A DNA stretch of 64,000 nucleotides from Phytophthora colocasiae (GCA_018806915.1 JAGKQI010000098.1:3596001-3660000); one strand, 5' to 3'; positions 12,201 to 23,402 are shown, counted from the stretch's first letter. Numbers and translations are program-made. The notes: generated by a model from the letters alone, not told the origin.

Positions 12201-14176
12201 TTTGCTCCCGCATGGCCATCTCCAGAGCTAAAACTCTTGACGCATGAGCCTCTCGCAGCTGAATCACTTGAGCTTCCTGGAGCTGTACATTCTTGTCGTG
12301 CTGCTCCTTATTTGCTTGTTTCATAGTCTCCAGCTCCGTCTCGTAGCGAAGAATCAGTGCATATTTCTCGCGGCTTCGTTCGTTCTGCAGTGAGGCCACA
12401 CTCGCTTCGTACTTGGAAATCAGCGCTTCTCTCGCTCGCCTCGCTTCCTCCTTGTTCCAAGTCATTTCAATTGCATGCGTCTCACTCATCTGCTGTAATC
12501 TGGTTTCGTATGACGCCATAGTCGTAGCTAGTTCCTGAGCGGCAGTTGAGCGGATACTTTCCGTCTTGGAAGCGTGTGTTTGCAGCATTAGATTCTTCTC
12601 GGCTTCGGATGTGGCTTTCAGTATCTCAACCTCTGACGTGTAGCGGTGATGCAGCTCTTCAATTTGCCTTGAAAACTTAGTCTTAGAGGCTCCCAGTTCG
12701 TCTTGCAGTGACTTGGTCTCTCGACATCGACGCTCTTCCATCCGACTGGACTGCTCAATCTCAAACATACGTAGACGAGCAACTTCCTCTGCATTTTTCT
12801 CCATCAAATACTCGCGTTCTTTAGTGTAGAAATACCTCAGTCGTTGGAGAGCTTCGTTACTCTGTTGGTGGTGACTCTGGAGGTCGAGCTCTGAACGTTC
12901 AGCTAGTGCAGCAAGGTTAGCTGCAGCCTTTTGCTTGAGGGATGAGATTTCAGCAGTTAACGCCTGTTTCACAGTCGCCAACTCATCCGTGGAAGACCGT
13001 TGGAGCTCAGTGAATTCCAACTGTGAACGCTGTTGTAGATCTGTGTACGCTGCTTCTGCGCTGGATCGAACAGCGTCGAGCTCAGTCTGTGCTTTTAGTT
13101 GTAGGGCTTCAAGTACAGCATTGGCAGATCGCTCCCTCTCCTCTCTTTCCACACGGTTTGACTCTTGGAGCGCTTGTAATTGAGTCTCCGTTGTCTGACG
13201 GAGGTCCTGTAATTCACCCACGTACTTCTTCTCCATTTCATTGTACTTTTCATCCAGCTTGGTTACCTTGTTACGAAAAGCTTGATCTGCTTCCTGAAGC
13301 TCTCGCTCGTGTGCTTGGAGTATCTCAGCTTTTTCATTGGCATGAGCCTCTGATAAGGTGACCATTTCTTCTGTATTATTGTTCATCGCAGCTTCGAACT
13401 GATTCGCCCTAGAGGAAACATGAGCAAATGTGAGGTCTAAAACATCAGCTGATCTCCCACAGACAAAAAGAATCTTCGTACATGTCATTCTTGGCACTTT
13501 CGTGTTGCTCGTGAAGCGTAGCGATGTCTGCCGAAAGCCCTTGCAAGGTGCACGCAGTCTGGTCGAATACGTCCGAAATACAGGGCAGTTGGCTGTGGAT
13601 CTGATCCAAGTGCTGGTTAGCGGACATGGAGATCTCAAAGAACTTGTCGTTGCTAGCCACGAGTTGCTCCATATCGACGCGATACCGCTGTGCATTGGTG
13701 TTGATGTTGTCCTCTACAGACTGAAGGCGTAGTGGCGTGGCTATTGGAATCGAGCTGTTTTCATACTCACCGCTTCCTTCAGGTGCTGCGAAGAAAGAGG
13801 CCACTCGAGACCCTGTTGGTAGCTGAGAGACGGGATTTCGAGGTGTACACCAAGCCGCTTTAGCTGAGCGTCCGTCCGCCTCGTCCCCGTGGAAAGTTGG
13901 TGAATTCTCCTCACCCGGTACCTCGTCTTTGCTGGACGGTCGTCGAGGCAGCAGAATCGATAAACCTCCGCTCTTGGTCAATGCGGGTGACGAGATCAAT
14001 GAAGGAGCATGAGGCTTCTGCGGCAAACGGTTGATTCGTGGTAAGACGGAAGTCGGCGTCGACCCTGGAGGGTGCTGGTTCTTGGACGCTGTTAAACGCG
14101 AAGCCTTCGCCTTCCCACCATACGCCGCTTTCATTGAGCTGGACGTCGCTCCTTTCGTTCGATGTGCGTCCGCCAT
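3298..14176 (-). CDS. Giant coiled-coil protein (3,601 aa)
   Basis: Two exons on the minus strand: 14176-13482 and 13408-3298, with a 73-bp GT-AG intron (13409-13481). The join restores one continuous frame. An apparent in-frame N-terminal extension of the large exon is intron and antisense sequence and is left out. The first ~230 residues are Ser/Pro-rich with basic patches. Nearly all the rest is predicted coiled coil rich in Glu, Gln, Leu and Arg, with 29-odd eleven-residue repeats (separate entry). The C-terminal ~200 residues are less helical and may be globular. The size and layout recall golgins, centrosomal or basal-body scaffolds, but no diagnostic domain such as GRIP or PACT was seen, so no function is assigned. 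ATG 14176 gives a 60-bp gap to the upstream RCC1 gene stop; an in-frame alternative start at 14236 would abut that stop. Confidence 0.85.
9334..10302 (-). repeat. Array of ~29 eleven-residue (hendecad) coiled-coil repeats
   Basis: Inside the giant coiled-coil gene the protein repeats every 11 residues (33 bp) with the pattern L-x-x-x-H-x-x-E/Q-h-x-R/Q. Examples are 'LTVSHRNEVSR', 'LAEEHSDEIAR' and 'LADAHRHQVSE'. Leu recurs at position 1, His very often at position 5, and a hydrophobic residue at 9. A few units are irregular (for example 'LTVDELSHLTE'). The 33-bp DNA unit has diverged, so the array is old but kept in phase. Confidence 0.85.
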
Positions 14177-14236
14177 AGCCCCAAACAGTGTTGGCACGAA
14201 GATGCAGAGGTCGCCGACGGTCGTTACAAAACGCAA

Positions 14237-16708
14237 TTATCTGCGCCTCCCGTCACTTTGGGCGGATCGAGCAGAGCGAAGAACTCCTTGTGTGATTGAG
14301 TACGAGGGCTGGTGCAACAGAGCCTCCACAACCGTCACACGACTTCTTGACGATGGGGTTGTTGGACGCTTGAGTGATGTAGGTATACGTGCGCTACGCT
14401 TAAAGCTGCCACCGGCTGATGCAGATCTGCGTCGTTCACCTTGCTGCACTGGTAGCATTTGGTTTGAAACGATGGCAGTCGGGATATAGCGTGGAGGGGG
14501 TGTTGGGTGCAGCTTCACAGGATGCCAATCTGGTGCTGTACTCCATAGCTTCCGACCAGAAGATGTCGACGTTGGAGAGAAAGGTGTGGCTGTTGGGAGT
14601 TCTGGCGGTCGCAATTGGTTCTGGTAGAATATTCCCTTCAGATGCTGGGATTCCGCTGTGTTGCTAAGCTTATTCTGCTTGCTATTCCTTGTGCTAAGGA
14701 ACCAACAAAACTCAACTCAAACTTTGGTGTTACAGTGAATACAAGCAAAAACGTACCGGATCCAGTCCCTGCGAGCACCACTGAGCACTCGAGTCACGTT
14801 CTTCCTCGCCTCTTTAAGACCTTCGTTAGTGTACGAAGTGACGAGTTTCTCCAGTGCCAATATTGAAGCCGTTTGATTCTCCACTTGCTTTTTGCTTGCA
14901 GTTATGCGCGCTACAGCCTTTTCGTTCAGTAAACACTGATCCTCATTCCGAGAGCTACTTCGTTTCGGTTCGCGATGTGTAAGCGGCACCGTAACAGCAA
15001 TAAAAGCCCTCCACCGCGCCAATTCTGCCTTTCGTTGGTTCATCCGCTCGCGTTCAATCTTCCGGTCGAAGTTGGTGCCCTGGCCTGAAGCACTGGCCTC
15101 GTCGGCAGTAATATGCGCCATAATGTCCGTATGCGTCCACCCGCACGATATTTTCATGACCCTTTCCTTCTCTGGTAGCTCTATCATCTGTGGTGAGGCG
15201 TGAAATCCAACAAGAGCACTGTTGTCTTTCAGATTCAACCCCCATGTGTAGGCTCTTCCTGCAGACGTCACACACGTCGTATGGAACTCACCTAATGCAA
15301 CGTCCGCCACTCCCTCCGTGATCAGTGCTGGGGTAGTCAGTAAGAACGGCCTAGAACGTGGCTTCTTGTCCTTACAGCCAAGTTGCCCAAAGTCATTCGC
15401 ACCCCAAAGATACAGTAAGTCGCTGTCAGAGATAACAGCCATGTGCCTCGCTCCGCAGCGGACAGCGCGTGCGTGGATGGATGCCTCGCGTAGCAGCGCA
15501 ACCCGTGTCGGTTTTGCCACGCTCTCGCCCAACTTGCCATCGCCCAGTCGACCGTCATCCCCGCACCCCCACGTGTACACGTCACCGTTACTGAGAGCGC
15601 ACGCGCTGTGATTTTGACCTGCCGCGAGATCGAGAATACTCTGGTCTCGAAGCGATTCAACTGCGATCGGCGTGCAGCTACGCCAGCCCTTGCGCTGCTG
15701 TAGGCAATGACCGAGACCCAACTGACCTGCTTGGTTGTAACCCATGCCCAGTATCTGCTGCTGGTGCGTGACGAAAAGCGTGTGCGCAGCTCCACACGCG
15801 ACGTGCGTGACATTGTTTCCGCCGCGCTGCACTGTGTGCATCACTCGCAGCGCTCGCCGGTGAGAGCTGAGCGTCGCGAGAGCGAAGTGAACTTCCTCCG
15901 GTTGTGTGCGCGACTGGAAGTCTCCCAGTCCCAACTGTCCGTGCTTATTACTGCCCCATGTGAATAGCCTCGCTTGGCCTGTGATCACTCCGACGTGGTG
16001 CTTCCCGCACGAAACGTGGACGACAGCTAACGGTTCCCTCGGAAGCTGCAAAGGAAGAGTGACAACCTGCTGAGGCGTAGGTGACGACGTCATGGTGCCA
16101 TTTCCCAGCTCTCCGTTGGTGTTGAGTCCCCATGACAACAGTGTGGTGCCTTTAGGCTGCACCACAGCGGCCACAGAGAAATGGTAGCCGCTGGCTAGGT
16201 GGCTGACGCACCACGACGCTGAGCCTCCTTCTGCTGTATCCGTGGAGGTGTCTTCCGGTAGGGCAGCTAGAATATCCAATTCCGTCGAGTGCGTGGAGCC
16301 CATCGCCGCTGCTTTACGCTTGGTCATGTGGCCTCCAAACGTCAATAGCGGACATTCGAGGGGCGTCGCCTCCGTCTGCACTACGACGTCAGGTGTCACC
16401 GCGCGGTCATAGTTGCGGTCGAGACTGTAGAGACGATGTGTGACGACGCTCCACTGCGTGCGGTTCTCCAGCGCCTCCACACGCACGAGTTGCGGCTGTG
16501 AGCAGTTATCAGGCCTGAAGCAGAGGCGGTCGGACGAGAGACGCACGGCCGCGTCGCTTGGCAGCAGCAGATGCACCACTACCACAGACGTGCAGGGCTG
16601 CGCCAGCCACAGAGAATACACGGCCGACGCCCCGCCGAATGCCGCCCGCAGGAACGTCGCACTCACCACCAGCGCGTCGCTCGACTCGAAGGCGGCGGCG
16701 CCGCTCAT
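14237..16708 (-). CDS. RCC1-repeat (beta-propeller) protein
   Basis: Two exons: 16708-14757 and 14693-14237, with a 63-bp GT-AG intron (14694-14756, phase 2), giving 802 residues. Without the intron the frame would end at 663 residues, so the separate-looking ORF just upstream of the coiled-coil gene is really this gene's last exon. Residues ~165-510 hold six to seven RCC1 repeats, e.g. 'WGLNTNGELGNG', 'CGKHHVGVI...LFTWGSNKHGQLGLG', 'AGQNHSACAL...VYTWGCGDDGRLG'. These build a seven-bladed propeller that often acts as a GTPase exchange factor or protein scaffold. The N-terminal ~160 residues are not recognised. After the propeller come a charged helical stretch and a Ser/Pro/Arg-rich tail. It is divergent from SDHD, with 162 bp between the ATGs. 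Confidence 0.88.
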
Positions 16709-16870
16709 TGTTTTTTATATGTTTAAGACAATAATGTCGCGCGAAGGTCGTGCTAAAACGGAAGGTAACGCCAAGACTGACTTGGTGTTTGTATGTCAGC
16801 GATTCTGCGGGTGCGCAAGGCTCAGTCCGAAAAGAGCCAAGAGGTCCAGAAGCAGCAGCCAGCAGAAGCC

Positions 16871-17521
16871 ATGATGCACCGCAGTCTCATGCGATCCGGA
16901 ACGACCTTGACCAAGCGAGTGGCGCCCCGCCCTACGACAGGTGTGCGCCACTTCCGCAAGAGTACGTAGACCGTGTTTCGTCCTGCTGCCACCGCCTTGG
17001 AGCCTGCCAACAGGCGCGTTTATTGTGGGGTAAACTAACCTGTTGTTGTGTTTGCTTGCAGGCGCCCCCACTAAGTACACGGAGAACAAGGAGGTCACGG
17101 GCCTTGCGGGCATCGTGGAAGGTACGTCTTAATGTCCGAGATGGTCTGATATCAAGTGATCTAACGTCATTCCATTGCAGCCGACAACCACGCGCTTTCG
17201 GTAAAGCTGCAGCACCTGACGAGCATGGGTCTCATGGCCGCCGTACCACTTGCCTTTGTGCTCAGCCCGTCGCCGCTTGTGCTGCCTGTGGACCTGGCCC
17301 TGGGCGTGATCTTGCCTGTGCACGCGCACATCGGCATGAACAACGTCATTTCGGACTATGTGCCCAAGAATGTGCGCACGCTCGCGCGTCTGGGCTGGCT
17401 CGGAGCTACATCGCTCATGTTCTTGGGTCTGCTGCGTGTCAACCTAGAAGGTCCCGGCATCACGGAGGTGGTCAAGACGGTGTGGCGAGAGTCTCCCAAC
17501 AAGAAGAAACTCGAGGCGTAG
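16871..17521 (+). CDS. SDHD: Succinate dehydrogenase membrane anchor subunit (CybS)
   Basis: Three exons: 16871-16961, 17062-17121 and 17181-17521, with GT-AG introns of 100 and 59 bp, both phase 1; the product has 163 residues. The first ~30 residues are Arg/Thr/Ser-rich without acids, typical of a mitochondrial presequence. Three hydrophobic segments follow. 'HAHIGMNNVISDYV' matches the CybS heme/quinone-site signature: the first His pair and the Asp-Tyr are the family's conserved positions. The role is to anchor complex II in the inner mitochondrial membrane and form part of the ubiquinone site with SDHC. The start was chosen for the presequence. The gene ends 184 bp from the convergent MaoC-type gene, which is also probably mitochondrial. 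Confidence 0.9.
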
Positions 17522-17705
17522 ATGGTCGATAGCTGCTTCTCTGCTACATAGGGAAACGGAAAAGTAATTGTCGAATGAAAGCCGAGATGAAGGCACTCAG
17601 AGCGCAAGCCGAGGTGGTGGATGTGCATCGTTTAACCAGCAGCTAAATACGACGTTGGGTCTTCCTCTCCTCTAGCGCCGCTGTCAACTCCTCTTGCCAT
17701 TTCCT

Positions 17706-18296
17706 CTAACTTGCCACGTGATTGGCTACAGTTGGTAGCAGCAGTGTAGCGTGTCCGTCGACGACGACGACGCCATCGTCTGCTTTCGTGCAAACGGTCT
17801 CACACTCGAGGAAGCGCTTGCGGACGCGAAGCACGCGGATGCGGGCCGTCACCTCCTCGTCCACCAGCAGTGGTGCTCTCCAGCGTAGATCCTGCTTGAC
17901 GTAGACGGCTCCAGGCAGTGTTCGACCAAAAATGGTGGCAAAGAGGCTGGCTGATAGTAGACCTTGCACCACTGGTTTGCTCTCACCAGTGTGTTGGCGC
18001 GCGAAGGCTTCGTCCACATGCAGCGGGTTGTTGTCACCCGAGAGCTCGGCAAACGCGCGCGTGTCTTCAATGGAGAAAGTGTGAGTAAGTTGTGCCTTCA
18101 CGCCCTCGGGCGGCACAACTCCTGCTGGCAGCTAACAAACAGCCTCTTTGATTAGAGAAACCCATTAGTACAATAGAAACCACAGACGCACCCGAGTGAG
18201 CTCTCCTTCCACAGTAAATAGACCTTCTCGAGTTGATGAGCTCAACGTCCGGCAGCAGGCAGGGCATCGCTTACGCAGCACGCGCCGTAGCATCAT
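17706..18296 (-). CDS. MaoC-type hot-dog dehydratase, probably mitochondrial
   Basis: Two exons: 18296-18192 and 18131-17706, with a 60-bp GT-AG intron (18132-18191, phase 0), giving 176 residues. Exon 1 encodes an Arg/Cys/Ser-rich leader (MMLRRVLRKR...) that looks like a mitochondrial presequence. The rest is one MaoC hot-dog domain with the hydratase-2 signature 'FAELSGDNNPLHVDEAFA' (catalytic Asp and His inside) and a later 'VVQGLL' helix. Length and layout fit the mitochondrial 3-hydroxyacyl-thioester dehydratase of type II fatty acid synthesis (yeast Htd2 / human HTD2). Other MaoC hydratases cannot be excluded. Its ATG is 58 bp from that of the EF-hand gene on the opposite strand, suggesting one shared promoter. 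Confidence 0.85.
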
Positions 18297-18354
18297 TGCT
18301 AGTCGTACTTAAACGGAATGAATACTTTTTGTGTGGACGAGTTCCAAAGCGAAA
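18297..18354. promoter_or_regulatory. 58-bp bidirectional promoter region
   Basis: These are the only bases between two divergent ATGs (MaoC-type gene, minus; EF-hand gene, plus). Both products have leaders like mitochondrial presequences. The segment must hold both transcription starts unless they lie inside the opposite coding exon. No TATA box is obvious. Confidence 0.6.
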
Positions 18355-19759
18355 ATGCGGCGGCTGTCGACGGCTTCAGCTTCATCGCGTCTGTCGCTAC
18401 GGCGTCTGTTCCAGCACCAGCCCGTCGGTGAGAAGTGTGCGTCTTAGACGTACTGAACGGTATCGTACTAATGCTTTTGCCGTCCTTTATTTACTAGAGG
18501 ATCTGCCCGAACTTCGGAGCATTCTGGCCGTGCAGAATCTGGTGGCCAAAGTCCCGGAGCAGCCCACGCCACGTCGCCTAAGCGAAGATGACGCGTACCG
18601 TCGGTGGATGGAGGTTTACCGCAGTAGCAACTCACAAGATGACCAGACGCAGCTGGACAAGGACGCCTTCGATGCGTTCGTGAAGGAGGCAGGCGCGTAT
18701 CTGCAGACACAGGAGGAGGAGGCCTTCCAGGTCTGCGACAAGATCGGACCGATGGAGGAGGACGAGCTCAGTAGTCCCAAAGCAGATGCCTTCGTGGAGG
18801 CTATAAAGCTGAAGCTTTCGAGACACATTTTCGCGCAGGCTACGGGCAACTTCGAGCTCCTGGACAAGGATAAGGACGGTGAGTATGAATGCTTTTGTTA
18901 TCTGATGAGGAAGTCTCTAATGTATTTTCGGGCGGTAACTATCAGGGAAGGTTCACATTGACGAGGTGGAGAAGCTACTGCAGGTTGCAGCTCAAGGCAA
19001 CGGGAAGGAATGGCTACAGAGTAGGTTGCGTCAATGAGTCCCAGGATATATGAAACTGGAGTTAACCTTTTCGTGCTATTACATGTAGACCAATTCTACC
19101 AGTACGATGCAGATGGTGACAACGTTGTGAACGAGGTTGAGTCGAAACAGATTCTAGATTCCATGATCGCTACACAGAAGGCGGTCATGGTCGAGCTTTT
19201 TGCGACTCATGTAGGTGTACTATTCCCGATTTCGCTGGTACTTCCCGGTATCTGACCGCTTACACTGGGCTTGCTGCTACCAGGTCGATAATCTGCCTAA
19301 GAAGCACGAGAAGCTCTTTGCCAAGAGTCTATCGGAGGAAGATTTCAAGTCAAAAATCCCGGAGAAGGTGCGCTGCGTTTTCCACTTTGCCAACAAGCTG
19401 GACGAGCAGCGCAAGACGTATGATTGGGAGCTGTTCGAGGATTCCCAGGTGCGTTTTCTGAGGAGCTAATGGGATACTGGTAGATACTGAAAAGCTGATT
19501 CGTTTGCTGTTGTTCCTGCAGAAAGCGGAGTTCCCAGATCTGCACAATCTGCTCGCCATCTACGCCAAGGGGTTCTATGACGAAAGGTGAGAGCTGGAGC
19601 TTTACGGTTCTTTAGTGGTGGGTCTCTCTTTCTCTAACGTATTCTTTGTTCAGATTCATCTTCTACGAGCGCAAGCGGGAGAAGTGGAACACGCGATACA
19701 AAGGGCTGCTACTCGCCACTGCCATCGGCCTCGGCGACTACATTGCGGCTGTGATTTAG
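18355..19759 (+). CDS. EF-hand protein with mitochondrial-type leader and C-terminal membrane segment
   Basis: Seven exons: 18355-18427, 18498-18878, 18946-19020, 19089-19210, 19284-19448, 19522-19586 and 19654-19759. The six GT-AG introns are 67-73 bp each, and the joins give one frame of 328 residues. The N-terminus (MRRLSTASASSRLSLRRLF) is a strong mitochondrial presequence candidate. Two EF-hand loops are visible: 'DKDKDGKVHIDE' (about residue 147) and 'DADGDNVVNEVE' (about residue 184). Both have acidic residues at positions 1, 3, 5 and 12, so they should bind calcium. The last ~20 residues ('GLLLATAIGLGDYIAAVI') are hydrophobic enough for a membrane anchor. Family not recognised; a calcium-sensing mitochondrial membrane protein is an inference. 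Confidence 0.82.
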
Positions 19760-21038
19760 AGACACACTGGCCGTTATGTATGCTAGCATGAATGGGGAAT
19801 AACACCACTTAAGAACATGCTTGCATATTGTCATATCCGACCAAATTATTAGCTCGGTTAAACCGAGTCGTTTAACAACAGGTCTAGATACCTGGGTGGA
19901 AATGTTATTTCGAGCAGAGTTTGCTGCGCGTGGCCCTTATGCGATCGATACATGGGTCTTCTTCGGCGGGCTGCAGGTAAAGGGCAAATTGCGGATTGAC
20001 AGAATGGCACCAAGGCGCCAAGGCCTCACAGGACTTTAGGAAAGCTCCGCCTGCAGTGCTTCGAATTGAAAGCCTTCGATATTACATGCAGCTGCGATCG
20101 GCCAGCCAAGTTGATTCACGGCGTGGTGACAACTTGTCACCGACAAGTCGTGTAGGCCTCCCACCACCGGGAGCCTCCGGCGGAGGGGCCATTGCAATAG
20201 CGGCGTCACATGCGGTTTTCTTGATGACGCTAGACAAAAGCGGCGAGCATCATTGACCAAGGACCAAGTTGAAGTGGTTGCGTTGAGTGGGCAAGCTGCA
20301 GCACGGCAACATGCTCAAAAGTTTAAGACGGAGTGGACTCTGGTTCAACCAGTGGTTGCGCGTACAGTAGATCTTCGGCAAAAGAGCTCGCTTGGTCGAC
20401 AACACGGGCATGGAGCAACGCGTGTTTAGCTCTGCTTGCGTGTAGTTCGTCCACGAGCCGATCTTGATGAGGGAGTAGGTGGTGGCGTGAAATACAGCGC
20501 CGCTACAACTTGCGCGACCTGCACTTCTTGCACAGGGAATACCTTTCCTATGTAATAATTCGTTGTCTGTTTAGCAAGCTTGGTCGGTTTGAAGACCAAT
20601 CGGTTTATCAACCGCTCTCGGAGTAGGATAGAACTCGCAATAGACCACCACCTCGAATGAAGGTCTTCTTTACATGTGAAGCCATCTCGCGCGAAAGATC
20701 GTGACACGTGGCCTCGAACGTCTTGCTCCGTAAAGACCTGTTCATATCGTTGCAAAACATTATATACACGAGAGCTTTGCTACACAGTAAAAACAACATT
20801 GTTGTGATTAACGTCTCTACACTTACTAATATCAAGTAAAACTGATATTGAAGATGCTTGCGGAGTTTATGCTCTACACCCAATTCCCAGCAAAGCAGAA
20901 AGCGCACATTATAATTTGGTCCGCAACGTATCTTCCGTGCTTTTGAGCTTTTCGCCACCATGGCACTTTGGATTTTCACGAGTCCATCCCAGCCAGCCAG
21001 CAGAGAAGAGAAGAGTTCTCTTCGCCGGCTCGCCCAGA
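19760..21038. other. 1.3-kb intergenic region before PDI
   Basis: No gene is supported. A 123-codon minus-strand ORF (20608-20979) and several shorter ones have no recognisable domain. No terminal repeats or transposon motifs were seen. The last part should contain the PDI promoter; no clear ER-stress element (CCAAT-N9-CCACG) was found. Confidence 0.5.
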
Positions 21039-22616
21039 ATGATGTTCATGAAGCAGGCGGCGCGCGTGTTGGCGCTGCTTTTCGCCGTGGCGCTGGTGGT
21101 GCGTGCGGCCGAGTTTGAGGAGGAGGAGGACGTGCTGGTGCTGACGGAGAGCAACTTCGCTGAGGCCGTCTCGGGCCACGACACGCTGCTGGTCGAATTC
21201 TACGCGCCTTGGTGTGGCCACTGCAAGAAACTTGCGCCTGAGTACTCGGTGGCGGCTAAGAACCTGAAGGAGCTGGACCCGCCCATCCGTCTCGCCAAGG
21301 TGGACGCCACGGCCGAGAGCAAGCTGGCCGAGCAGTTCGGCATCCGCGGTTTCCCCACGCTCAAGTTCTTCAAGGGCGACGTGGAGGCTGTCAAGGACTA
21401 CGACGGAGGTCGCACGTCGGCTGAGATCGAGAAGTGGGTGGTGAAGAAGTCGGGCCCTGCCGTCAAGATCGTCGAGACCGCTGAGGAGCTGAAGGAGCTG
21501 AAGGAGGCCAACGATGTCGTCGTGTTCGCTGTCATTGACGCTGAGGAGGGCGAGTCGCGCACTCTTCTGGAGAAGGTGGCCGATGCTGACGACCTGGCCG
21601 TGTACGTGGCCTCCACCAGCACTGACGTGACGGAGGACGCCGCTGCCGTGAACAAGGTGGTGCTGTACAAGAAGTTCGACGAGGGCAAGGTCGTGTACGA
21701 TGGCGAATTCGAGAAAGAGGCGCTGGGCGAGTTCGTCAAGGGCAACAGCCTGCCGCTCGTCATCACGTTCACCCAGGACAAGGCCCCTATGATCTTCGGT
21801 GGCGAAATGACCGAGCACGTGCTGGCTTTCGTTGACACGACCAAGGACTACGTGTCGGACATTGAGGCGGCCCTTAAGGCCCCTGCCAAGGAGAACAAGG
21901 GCAAGTTGCTGCACGTTATCATGCCCAGCACGGAGAAGCGCATTGTGGACTACTTCGGTCTGAAGGACGAGGAGATGCCTGCCATCATGCTCGTTAACAT
22001 GGGCGGTGCCATGAAGAAGTACGGCTTCGACTACAAGGCGGATGACTTCGTTGCCAAGATGAAGGACGGCCTCGCCGAGGACCTGATCGCCTTCGAGAAG
22101 AACTACTTTGAGGGCAAGCTGACGCCCCAGCTCAAGTCTGCCGACCCGGAGGACGACAGCGAGGAGGCTGTGAAGGTCATTGTGGGCACGGAGTTCCAGT
22201 CGCGTGTGGTCGACAACGAGAAGGATGTGCTGCTTGAGTTCTACGCTCCCTGGTGCGGCCACTGCAAGGCTCTTGCCCCGAAGTACGAGGAGCTGGCCGA
22301 GAAGTTTGCGGACGTGGACAGCATCATGGTTGCCAAGATGGACGCCACGGCCAACGAGATCGACCACCCCGGCGTGGACGTGCGTGGCTTCCCAACGATT
22401 CTCTTCTTCCCTGCCCAAGACAAGCAGAACCCGATCGTGTACGAGGGCTCGCGCGACGTGGAGGGCTTCACGGAGTTCCTGAAGACCAACGCTCAGAAGT
22501 TCGAGCTGGACGGCTCGGAGCACGGTGCAGAGCAGGAGGAGTCGTCGGAAGAGGGCGACGAGAAGGAAGACGACGCGGACAAGGAAAAGAAGGGTGCCGA
22601 GCACGAGGAGTTGTAG
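21039..22616 (+). CDS. PDI: Protein disulfide isomerase
   Basis: A single exon of 525 residues. A hydrophobic signal peptide (MMFMKQAARVLALLFAVALVV) covers residues 1-~22. The layout is the classic a-b-b'-a': thioredoxin domain a with active site CGHC at residues 59-62, two inactive thioredoxin-fold domains, domain a' with CGHC at 406-409, then an acidic Lys/Glu-rich tail ending in HEEL. HEEL is an HDEL/KDEL-like ER retrieval signal. The enzyme forms and reshuffles disulfides in secretory proteins. The start was placed at the first ATG of the signal peptide although the frame is open further upstream. Codon choice is strongly GC3-biased, which fits high expression and also creates a full-length antisense shadow ORF. 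Confidence 0.97.
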   Translation: MMFMKQAARVLALLFAVALVVRAAEFEEEEDVLVLTESNFAEAVSGHDTLLVEFYAPWCGHCKKLAPEYSVAAKNLKELDPPIRLAKVDATAESKLAEQFGIRGFPTLKFFKGDVEAVKDYDGGRTSAEIEKWVVKKSGPAVKIVETAEELKELKEANDVVVFAVIDAEEGESRTLLEKVADADDLAVYVASTSTDVTEDAAAVNKVVLYKKFDEGKVVYDGEFEKEALGEFVKGNSLPLVITFTQDKAPMIFGGEMTEHVLAFVDTTKDYVSDIEAALKAPAKENKGKLLHVIMPSTEKRIVDYFGLKDEEMPAIMLVNMGGAMKKYGFDYKADDFVAKMKDGLAEDLIAFEKNYFEGKLTPQLKSADPEDDSEEAVKVIVGTEFQSRVVDNEKDVLLEFYAPWCGHCKALAPKYEELAEKFADVDSIMVAKMDATANEIDHPGVDVRGFPTILFFPAQDKQNPIVYEGSRDVEGFTEFLKTNAQKFELDGSEHGAEQEESSEEGDEKEDDADKEKKGAEHEEL

Positions 22617-22798
22617 AAAATCTTTTTAGGTGCCAATTGTTTTTGCTGCTGCGTACAGAGAAGACATGACGTAAAACAGGAAAAAAAATGCAGAGCCTAA
22701 CGAGCGTTTAACCCATGTGCTATTTGGTTTCAATGGAATGAAGCGTCGCAGGTAGTATCCTGCAGTAGTTTTATCCTCCTATTAGGAGGCTCCTAACG

Positions 22799-23377
22799 AT
22801 GGAGAAGGTAGAGATCGCCATCCGAGTGCTCAGCTTATGCTACGCCGTGGGGATATGCGTCATGATCCTTCGTCTACAGGGGCAAGACACCAGTAAGAAG
22901 ACAAGTTGAGATTGCTGCGTTCTATCCTAGCAAGACTGACTTGCTGTGGGAATGCAGGCTCCATCATGCTGCAGGTGGTCTTCACAATGGTCTTCACTTG
23001 CCCCTGGTAGGCTCCGATTCCACCTAATAAAGTTGCTGGAGCTCATTCTCGTTGTACGCTGTGTGCAGTTTGTGGGCCATCATTAGGTACAGCTGTACAT
23101 GTACTTAGTCACACTTTGCATCTCATTAATAGTTTTTTTTTTTCTCGTCAGGTTTTGCCGCGACTACGCTGCTCGCCGCAAAATGGTGGTGCTACCCGAG
23201 AAGAAGATAAAAAAGAAGCCGGATATCGCAGTGGCTACAGGCAAGGCAGTGCAGCGCACGCAGGCCGAGATCCTTGCAGAGCAGCGCGAGAGGGTGAAGA
23301 ACCTCCACGGTGTCGGCGACAAGAAGCTTAAGCCTAAAGTGCCAAAGCGAAAGGGCCCTCCTCAAAAGAAGAGCTGA
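22799..23377 (+). CDS. Small two-helix membrane protein with 18-nt microexon
   Basis: Four exons: 22799-22892, 22958-23006, 23069-23086 and 23152-23377, separated by GT-AG introns of 65, 62 and 64 bp; the product has 128 residues. The first ATG opens a frame with two hydrophobic helices: 'IRVLSLCYAVGICVMIL' and, after splicing, 'IMLQVVFTMVFTCPCLWAII', whose end is encoded by the microexon. The rest is a Lys/Arg-rich cytosolic tail with 'KKIKKKPD' and a final 'KRKGPPQKKS'. Family not recognised; a small ER or organelle membrane protein fits. Reading only the last exon would miss both membrane segments. It ends 223 bp from the convergent CCCH zinc-finger gene. Confidence 0.75.
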
Positions 23378-23387
23378 AAGATCCAAG

Positions 23388-23402
23388 GAGAGAGAGAGAG
23401 AG
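23388..23402 (+). repeat. GA dinucleotide microsatellite
   Basis: A short (GA)n run just after the stop of the small membrane protein gene, probably in its 3' UTR. Confidence 0.9.

Noticed and set aside
13409..13695. N-terminal extension of the giant coiled-coil large exon
   Set aside because: It reads intron and exon 1 in the wrong frame; the GT-AG join at 13481/13409 links it cleanly to the true exon 1.
20976..22604. 542-codon ORF antisense to PDI
   Set aside because: A mirror of the strongly GC3-biased PDI frame; composition is Leu/Val/His/Arg-rich and no domain is visible.
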